From Floccularia luteovirens (Eukaryota; Basidiomycota; Agaricomycetes; Agaricales; Squamanitaceae), in the NCBI GenBank assembly GCA_009739215.1, contig VSJF01000002.1:2790001-2854000 (forward strand): 64,000 nt of DNA. Direction: 5' to 3'. The notes under the pieces were generated by a model. The model was not told the origin of the DNA and ran no database searches. It saw nothing but the letters and a program-made list of their open reading frames with translations. A program made the position numbers and the translations under genes. Shown piece after piece: positions 57,020 through 64,000 of this stretch. The number at the start of each line of letters is the position of its first letter. Positions within the stretch are counted from its first letter, which is position 1.

Positions 57020-58663
57020 ATGCAACCTCCCCAGCTTCCTGGACTTAGTACTCCATCTCCAAGCAATGTTGCTCTTGCCCAATCTTTATCTTCTGAGGCT
57101 GGACCTTCACAGACTAAAAGAAAGTGACCAAACAATGAAATGGAAGAAACTGATCCAGGATACTCCCATTCAAAGAAAGTAAGATCAGAACCAATCATAT
57201 TAAGGATTAAGCAGAAAGGCAAGATGAAGAAGAAGAGAACAAGTAATAGTAGCTGGCATTTGAAAAAGGATGAGATTCTGGAGAATTCTGAAAAAACAAA
57301 AGTATTTTTATCTATTATTCTCTTTCTTTAAGCTATATATTCATTTATTTATTAGGAAGCATTACAACTCCATATTCGTACTCTCTGGTGCTTGCCACAT
57401 CAGAATGCTATCCCACCTAAAATTACAGATCATGATAGAAAGGCTTATGCAGGATGTTTCTCTAATGAAGCACAAGTGAAGAATTCAGTATATGATAGTC
57501 TAAATCAAAATGCCATCTATATCCAGGAAGCAGAAGCTAGACTCAAGGAGCTCATGAAATCATTATCAATCAATAGCCTCATTTCAAACAACATCAAATG
57601 TATTCCTCAGTCTCACCTTCTTTTTATGTTCCATACTGTGGCCTGCTTTGGACTTCCAAGATGAGCACCTGATATTCTTAGCCATGATCTGGACTCTATG
57701 TATAACCTTCTACATGAATACATTACTCTAACAACATTCAAGCAAGCATCAATAGGTCATGGCTACACTCATATGGGAATCAATCTTGGCCTTGTTCATG
57801 ACTTTTCTCTTATGCAAAAGTTCTATTGAAACTTTGTTTACTCATATCTTCAAACTATTGCACAAATGGAGGAGAAGTCTCCTGGAGCTGTTGTGAAGAG
57901 CCATGAGAGGGAGAATATATTAAAGCGAAGAAGCGATGTATGTTTCTATTATTTATTATATAAATCTATTTATTAACCACTGTCTTAGCTTGCAGAAAAT
58001 AGAATTGAAATTTTGAAGGCAGAAGGTTTTACAACATCCCTTATTTCTTCTCTTGATGAGCCTGCAGGGCATTCCAATGATGATGATATTGTGATCACTA
58101 ATCAAGATGGCATAGTTAAGCAAGTTTATCACATTACGGAGAAAGAGGGACGATCATCTAAATACACAAAGTTTTATCAGACTCTAATTGATAAAAGACG
58201 TCTTAGAAGGGCTTATAGTAGAGAAAAACATAAGAAGTATATAATTTTTCCTTTATTCATCTATTAACTAATAAATCTATATAGACAGGAATGTCATCGA
58301 ATCGAACCAGAAATGCTGAAGCCTTCAAAGTTCTTAGGAGAATCTCTACCAGAAAAAGTCTACATTGACTAGTTTGAGCCATCCTTTTAGAATAATGATT
58401 TATTGCTTGAAGATAAAGCACACTATATCAAGAAAGGCATTTATATTGGAATGCCCCCCATTCAATTCTGTGAGACATGGGATAAGGTAGTGAAATGGAA
58501 AAACATGACAGAAGATTAGCTAAAGGAGAAATATGGGAAAGCGGTTCTTCAGTACTACAGAATTCCCACTGAACAGGAGCTGAAACAATTAGAGGAAAAC
58601 CAGAAGAGAGGTGATGAGCACGAGCATGAGCATAAGGCAGAAGTTGAGGATGGGCTCGAGTAG
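57020..58663 (+). pseudogene. Transposon-linked ORF of unknown function, multiple stops
   Basis: Starts near ATG 57020 (MQPPQLPGLSTPSPSNVALA). A basic region follows (KKVRSEPIILRIKQKGKMKK) and, after an intron ending near 57355, EALQLHIRTLWCLPHQNAIP and CIPQSHLLFMFHTVACFGLP. Later pieces include KRRSD joined to LAENRIEILKAEGFTTSLIS, YHITEKEGRSSKYTKFYQTL, and a Glu/His-rich tail. At least five in-frame stops interrupt it (about 57127, 57662, 57827, 58369 and 58517). I recognise the style as a second gene commonly found beside mushroom transposases, but not its function. Confidence 0.5.
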
Positions 58664-59534
58664 AACCATTTAAATTCTTTATGATATGCAGAACAAATAC
58701 TTTATGCCTCATTGAATACTTACTATGAATATGAATATGAGCTAGTATACTACAATTACTATGGATAACACAGGTGTATAAACTGTCTGTGATAAATTTT
58801 TGATATAGTCAAAAGCTCATTGCATTGAGCAAAAACGCAATGGGGTGATTTGACATGTCATGTGACCTCATCTGGCTTGTTAAGTTCTCATTCTTTCATG
58901 TAGTACATTGAGCAGGTAGATAGCAGGTGTATTCATCACAGACCTTTTCTCATCATACTCAAACCACAGGTAGAATATCAGGGTTAACAATCCTTCAGTG
59001 AAAAGTTTATCTGTTATATTCACCACCTGAGAAGTGACCAGTTAATCACCAAGAAGGATAGATTCATCAGGACAAACCATTTGTATAGCAAAGTTTTGAA
59101 GCATGCCCAAATAGTACTTCATACTTTGCTACCATGAGATTGTTGAGACAGCCATTTTGAAAAGTAAATCTAAATACATAACAATCAGAAAACATCTGAT
59201 AATTATTATCAGGAATACTGACTTAACATAAAGTCACTCCTAGACAAACAAAGCTTCATGTAAGGCCCTATCTTGAGCAGTGAACAGCACTGTCCAGTAT
59301 CCGTGCAGGCAAGTAGGGAACGTGCAAGGTTTAATGAGAAAAAGAGGAAAGTTGAAACGGAAAACTTACACCACGGACGTCCAGGGGGACGCACGACAAG
59401 GTGGCTTCGGTTATTCCAAAGAGACTGCCGATGCCCAGGGGGGCATACGCGAGGGCTGCTCTTTCAGTGAAAATTAAAGGGTACTAGGTGAGATGTAAAA
59501 ACGAGAGAAAAAAAAATTGCAACTGCGGAGCCAG
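58664..59534. other. Non-coding stretch inside transposon-rich region
   Basis: No gene recognised. Composition changes around 59280, from AT-rich transposon-like to a more balanced sequence with GGGGG/CCAGGGGG tracts. Confidence 0.4.
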
Positions 59535-59574
59535 CACCGTGAGAAAAATGTGTGATGACAAAACCTTTCATCAA
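59535..59574 (+). repeat. Direct repeat flanking the captured-gene block, left
   Basis: Begins CACCGTGAGAAAAATGTGTG and continues to TCATCAAG. The same motif, about 80% identical, is at 62071-62111 in direct orientation. The three host-gene fragments lie between the two copies. Confidence 0.65.
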
Positions 59575-59839
59575 GATTCTAGTATTTGGCATGGGTACGC
59601 GAAAAGGTATAAGAAACCCTCAGGATACACAAGTAGGGTTATTTTCGTAGTAATGAGACATATATTTAATCATAGTTTGTGCAGAAAACAAGAACGATGC
59701 GCTGTATGACAAGACAAAGTACATTGAATAACGAATACCCCTTTACAGGTGTTATAGCGATGATACGTACTTCACTGTTTATAGGATATAAATGAATGAA
59801 AGACGTTATCAGAATGTTCAATTTCTCTGCCAAAAGAAA

Positions 59840-60130
59840 CTTACGCTACTGGAATAGAGTTGCACGTTAACCCCCCCACTTGTATGAATCGAGGTTGAAT
59901 GCCTTGAGAGCATGTTTGTGGCGGAAAATTTCGAACTCGTTAATATACTGGTTACCGCCATAGTATCGTGCATTTGGTAGGCCGTCGGAGTACTTGTTAG
60001 TTACGGTGTAACCATTTGCTTCCATAATTGCAAGACTGACCAGATTCGTAACGAAAAAAGTAAGCGTTGGAACATGAATTATTACGAAAACATACCTCTG
60101 AAGTGATGAGCTTGGGACTATGCCCAAGAC
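59840..60130 (-). pseudogene. Serine hydroxymethyltransferase fragment
   Basis: On the minus strand an exon end (KLITSE), a short intron with a GTATGT donor, and SLAIMEANGYTVTNKYSDGL, then PNARYYGGNQYINEFEI and ALKAFNLDSYKWG. These are the N-terminal blocks of the PLP enzyme SHMT. A run of seven G (59871-59877 on plus, as C) shifts the frame immediately before VNVQLYSSS. Nothing of the remaining 400 residues is present. It is a genomic fragment, with its intron kept, not a gene. Confidence 0.8.
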
Positions 60131-60143
60131 ATTCGCAAGGTGT

Positions 60144-60515
60144 TCACAGTTTCGATGCAGTTGTTAAGATGGCCGAATAAGGCGCTTGTGTGATCAACAG
60201 TAAATTTAGAGATATCGTATTGGCATCTTCCAATGAGATGTACCTCGAAACAGCTAGGATAATTGCCCAGATGTGCTCAAGGGTTGATCCATGGCCTTCG
60301 GTTCCTGAGACTATAATACCCTTCTTTCTTGCATGATCTACGTCAATACCCAAGTTTCGGAGTCCCGTTGTCGCTATTGGTCTGTGAATTGTACGGATGT
60401 ATAAGCAAAGCTATGCTTGAGATAAGAAACTAGAAGCGAACCGTAATTTTGGCAAAGTCGGTGTTGGTTAACGCGACGCCTTGGTAATCATCCATTATAG
60501 CAACACTGACAAGGT
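60144..60515 (-). pseudogene. D-2-hydroxyacid dehydrogenase N-terminal fragment
   Basis: The minus strand reads VAIMDDYQGVALTNTDFAKI, an intron-like gap, then PIATTGLRNLGIDVDHARKK and GIIVSGTEGHGSTLEHIWAI. This is the N-terminal catalytic-domain start of a D-3-phosphoglycerate-dehydrogenase-like protein. The NAD-binding Rossmann part and catalytic His are absent. Same strand as, and directly next to, the SHMT fragment. Confidence 0.75.
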
Positions 60516-60727
60516 GGGGTTCACTTCAAATAGACATCGGCCGATTGATTTGATTATTGGGAGCCAACAAACATGCCACACTGTTTTTATCAGTGCAGAT
60601 GAGGGAGAGCTGACAAATGTGGAGAATAAATTCACGATAGCGCGATTAGTGTCTAGAACGAGACGAGAGCTAATTAGTATACAGTTTATGTATTGCTGTC
60701 AAATGGATACTGCAGAGGAAAATTAGT

Positions 60728-61920
60728 TCACATATGAACTAACAAAATGTAGAGAATACTGACCTCGAACCGTTCGGGAGGATCGGCCTCAGGACTATTT
60801 TCGTCCAACGAAATATGAGGTCCTGACGGCTGAGAACCAACAGCATGTCCGTTGCCACCACTAGGGGCAGGCTCTGAACCAGGCTCAGCTGCTTGTTGGG
60901 CGGTAGGTTGCTCGAATTCTATGAATTCACCATCTTCGTCTGGTCGAGAATCGGAAAGCATTAGGATCTTCCACCTCCGCCATATTTCTCCGATCCCAGA
61001 CCTGTGCTCATAGCCTTACTCACCGAAGTTGTGGGTGCTTTACCTACTTTCGCAGGATTAGTTGATACTGATCGGACTGGCTGATAGCGATTGTCAGCTT
61101 GGAAAGATATGTATGGCAGTTGTACGGGTGTAACACGCAAGAAATTAGGTCGTAACTCGAAGTTCTCCACTTTCTTCGGCTGTTTTGCATTCGTTGGTGC
61201 TGGTACCTTACCCTCTTCTGTGGGATTCGAGCTGATCTGTTGATCGGGGGTACATCGCCATCTTTTGGTGGTGGGGAACCGTCGGCCTTCGTCTCCGGGT
61301 CGGTTTCGGCCTTTGCATCAGGCTTTTCGTCCTGAAAGCAAATTAGTTTACATAGTCGACAGTGATAGAACTATGATCACCCACAAGGTCCGTAGTATCA
61401 GGCCAGCGATGGTGAAGACGCTTCTGACTGTTCAACAAGTACCATACCGAATGCAATATATGCATCTTGTCGCACGAAGTCTACACTATCTTTCGTCATC
61501 GGTTCAAGAATTTCAACGGTATCCTGGGGAAAATCGGTTATTATATCGGGTGATGTTCCTCTGAAGAACAAGCTAACGTCAATGACAGTACCAGCGCATG
61601 TAATACCCAAGGAAAGGGTGGCACGACAACGTACATGAGCGTTATAACTCTCACTCAGAAGCTGGACAATCCGTGGTACGTATCCAAGGTTCTTGAAAAG
61701 CAGGAATGCAATAGCAGTGACGGCCGCTCTGCGAACATCGTCAGATGTGTCAGAGACAGCTATGTGCAGAAGTTTGCGGACGGCGTCGTTGTTCGAAGTA
61801 CTAGCATACACAAGTGCTAATGTATACACGCCTCCATATCGCAATATGGGGGTCCTGTGTCAATGTCAGCTAGCAAATGGTCTGATTCCGGATATCGACT
61901 CACTTTCTCCACCAATAATA
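60728..61920 (-). pseudogene. RPN2: 26S proteasome subunit RPN2 fragment
   Basis: The minus strand encodes RYGGVYTLALVYASTSNNDA and KLLHIAVSDTSDDVRRAAVT, then AFLLFKNLGYVPRIVQLLSE, ILEPMTKDSVDFVRQDAYIA and GMVLVEQSEASSPSLA (61844-61400). These are the proteasome/cyclosome repeats of RPN2/PSMD1. The text then jumps to the charged C-terminal segment (DEKPDAKAETDPETKADGSP), RVTPVQLPYISFQADNRYQP, and, after a frameshift near 60965, SDSRPDEDGEFIEFEQPTAQ. An internal block of the gene is missing, and the first half is absent. Introns are retained. Third fragment in the same orientation. Confidence 0.85.
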
Positions 61921-62070
61921 AATTTATAGTTTCAATGGCAAACCGCTCACCTAGGGCATAGCATGTAGCTTGGTGGCGGCATGTTGTGGGACTGAAGAAT
62001 GTACAGTGGCAGGAGGGATGTGAGGGTTGCTATATGCGCACTAGAACTACCGATCACAAGGGTTATGCAG

Positions 62071-62111
62071 CACCGTGAGAAAAAATTGTGATAACTGAAC
62101 CTTTTGTCAAG
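62071..62111 (+). repeat. Direct repeat flanking the captured-gene block, right
   Basis: Begins CACCGTGAGAAAAAATTGTG and runs to TTGTCAAG; partner of 59535-59574. It lies 45 bp upstream of the dioxygenase start codon. Confidence 0.65.
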
Positions 62112-62155
62112 ACGAGAAATTGAAACAACTTACACAAAAATCCTAGCTATCTATC

Positions 62156-63677
62156 ATGATAGAACGCCCCACTGTAAACTCTGTACCCTCTGGCCTACGG
62201 CTCAATAATCAGTCAAGGTCTAAAGCGGCATCTGAAAAGAGGGAGAGACAAATTTTGGAACGTTTGGCTTATGCTTTCAAAAATGGAGCTCAAAAAATCA
62301 AAGTACCTTTTACATTACAAAGTCTCGAAAATGATATGGCCCCTCTACAAAAGTTGAAAGATGAATGTACAAGGCTGGAGAATGAAGAGGCACAAGTGAT
62401 GTCAGCCATATTTGTTGACAAGAATGACGTACCCATCTTGGCATATTGTGCATATCGGGCTGTACTAGACCCTGAGGAGACACTCTCTACAGTATGTACT
62501 ATCTTGAATGTTTTCTTTATTCTACTAACTCTCATTGATACTGGATAGCTGGACTGGACTTCCTAGTATAAAGGAAGGACTATGTCAGACTTAGCCACAC
62601 TCAGAAAGGAGAAAAAGAAAATTCATTTTGATGGTCTTTCAGTAAGTAAACTCATATCTGGTATTCTATTTGAGAGCTGAATTATTCTAGAATCAAAAAC
62701 AGGAACTTTATTCTATTGCATGTCAAACAGTCTGCCAGGACATACAAATAGGCCAGGACAGAAAGCGCTTTACAGCATCTGATATTATGGAATATAAGAA
62801 AGAAGTTTCCATTTATGAAGAAGAAAGTGACAAAATTGATGAGCAATATGTGGCCCAGTATTTGCTCAAAGGAACAGCAGATTCCATTTCTATGTCTAGT
62901 GGTAAAGAGTTGGGAGGTGTGGCACATTTTGTACATGGTTGGGTTCAGCAAGGTCAGCTTAAGAAGGTCAGTAGTTATCAAAACTCTATACTATTATTAT
63001 TCATTATATTTAATCTTAGGGCCTGTTTATTGGGAGAGACATGACAAAATCAAGTACCTCTATTGCTGCAGCTAAGACCCACTTCTTAGTCACTCGACCT
63101 ATTGCCTTACATATTGATGCTCTTCTTGAAGCTGTTTTTCCTAAATGGCATCAGCAGTATAGAAGGGCATTTGACTCTGGTGTAATGTTTCCTGAAGACT
63201 ATGGCCCATTTTATGCTAGAGCTATTATTTATAAGCTTCAAGGAGAGCTTCACAAAGATGCTAAGGATGCTGGTCCCTCAGTTAGTTTTGGGGTTGGGAA
63301 GTATGGAGGAGGAGAGATGTATATTCCTCAGCTAAAAGCCAAATTAAGGTGAGTAAATTATTATATCTAAAATAATATGAAATGATAATGAATATTTCTT
63401 TAGTTATGGCTCTGGCCAATTGTGCATTTTCTTTTCAAGCATTCTATATCATAAAGTTGGGACATTTGTCCCTAATATACAGACCATACAGATGCAAAAC
63501 CAGAGTATCACTCTGGGTAGAATTGGAACAGTATTTTTTTTCCCCAGAGATAGTCTACATATACTTGAGAGAAAGCCTAAAGATTGGGCCTCAAGAACTA
63601 CCTTTGAAGTTAATCCACATCTTGCTGAGGGTCCACTTGATGGTCCAACTTGGCCACTTAATGAAGAATTATATTAG
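62156..63677 (+). CDS. TET/JBP-like 2-oxoglutarate/Fe(II) dioxygenase, transposon-linked
   Basis: Predicted DNA-modifying dioxygenase that would oxidise methylated pyrimidines. Exons 62156-62491, 62567-62641, 62691-62966, 63020-63348 and 63404-63677 join in phase to 429 residues with no stop. The N-terminal 230 residues are charged and probably helical (KAASEKRERQILERLAYAFK). The C-terminal half is the double-stranded beta-helix. LQGELHKDAKDAGPSVSFGV gives HxD (H307, D309), and GKYGGGEMYIPQLKAKLSYG is the TET/JBP strand pattern. LCIFFSSILYHKVGTFVP gives the distal iron ligand H355, and ITLGRIGTVFFFP the likely 2-oxoglutarate Arg (R378). It ends PTWPLNEELY. Family knowledge: mushrooms carry many TET/JBP copies linked to transposons. 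Family assignment is by motif only. Confidence 0.75.
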
Positions 63678-64000
63678 CTATAATTATGTGTATATATCAT
63701 TATGAAAAACTTTCATGCTATGCTATATAGCACTATATAGAAGTGTTACAAAAAAAAATAGGCTAAATAATTAAGTGCATACTATCATAAGCTATATAGC
63801 ATTATATAGTACCCATATTACTAGTATACTCTATTTGAGATTACAATAAATGGTAATGGAGTGTGTGCGTAAAAGAATGTCAATTTTTAAGATAAATAAG
63901 TAGAATTACAGTTAGGTTTTAGTGTGAATCAAAAGAATATATGTATGAGAATGTATTTGCAAGTTTGCGAAAAGAAGCATTGAGAAACAGAGTCTGTGGA
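63678..64000. other. AT-rich flank with short palindromic repeats
   Basis: Contains two copies of a GCTATATAGCRYTATATAG motif (63722-63741 and 63791-63809), each itself nearly palindromic. Such clustered short repeats are typical of transposon subterminal regions. No gene; the element's end may lie beyond the window. Confidence 0.5.

Noticed and set aside
59535..62111. Helitron as the vehicle for gene capture
   Set aside because: No Rep/helicase gene, no convincing 5' TC end and no 3' hairpin-CTRR end was seen; CTAGT near 59580 alone is not enough.
1..64000. CRISPR arrays, bacterial operons, rRNA genes
   Set aside because: No regularly spaced direct repeats, no ribosome-binding sites and no rRNA sequence seen; the intron-rich genes are plainly eukaryotic.

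Overview
This window is nuclear DNA from a filamentous basidiomycete, very probably an Agaricomycete. Genes are split by many introns of about 45-65 nt with GT(A/G)NGT donors. The gene content fits: a division-1 chitin synthase, an FLC/TRP-like channel, a DUF6533-type membrane protein, an R3H-associated protein, a lineage-expanded kinase-like family, Tnp2 and chromodomain Gypsy transposons, and a TET/JBP dioxygenase. No bacterial, CRISPR or viral locus is seen.

Region 1 (1-10 kb) is conserved and gene-dense: the 3' part of a chitin synthase, a U1-type zinc-finger splicing protein (WBP4-like), a TRP/FLC-like membrane protein, and the OSCP subunit of mitochondrial ATP synthase. Region 2 (10.5-17.6 kb) is a tandem segmental duplication carrying two apparently intact STE14/ICMT (isoprenylcysteine methyltransferase) genes. 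The second unit was later split by a decayed DDE transposon. An R3H-domain protein follows at 18.4-19.9 kb.

Region 3 (21-42.6 kb) is bounded by two copies, in inverted orientation, of a 2.7-kb cassette of divergent genes: a kinase-like protein and a protein ending in a Cys4 zinc ribbon. Between them lie ordinary genes: a small secreted protein, a single-pass membrane protein, bleomycin hydrolase, a frameshifted arylesterase, ribosomal protein uS2/RPS0 (one apparent frameshift), a DUF6533-like membrane protein, and the Paf1-complex subunit CTR9.

Region 4 (43-64 kb) is repeat-rich. It holds an unrecognised gene with a partial inverted copy, then a decayed Tnp2 transposase gene interrupted inside a codon by a 7.2-kb Gypsy chromovirus. 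The LTRs end in TG...CA and are flanked by the 5-bp target duplication GTATC. The retroelement carries gag, pro-pol with chromodomain, and an extra zinc-knuckle ORF. Next come a broken transposon-linked ORF, a block of three captured host-gene fragments (SHMT, a 2-hydroxyacid dehydrogenase, RPN2), and an intact five-exon gene for a TET/JBP-like 2-oxoglutarate/Fe(II) dioxygenase.

The most interesting unit is 56-64 kb. An open TET/JBP gene that keeps its predicted catalytic residues sits beside transposase sequence full of premature stops and beside captured gene fragments. That arrangement matches the transposon-linked TET/JBP expansions known from mushrooms. Exon boundaries were placed by eye from splice motifs and family conservation.
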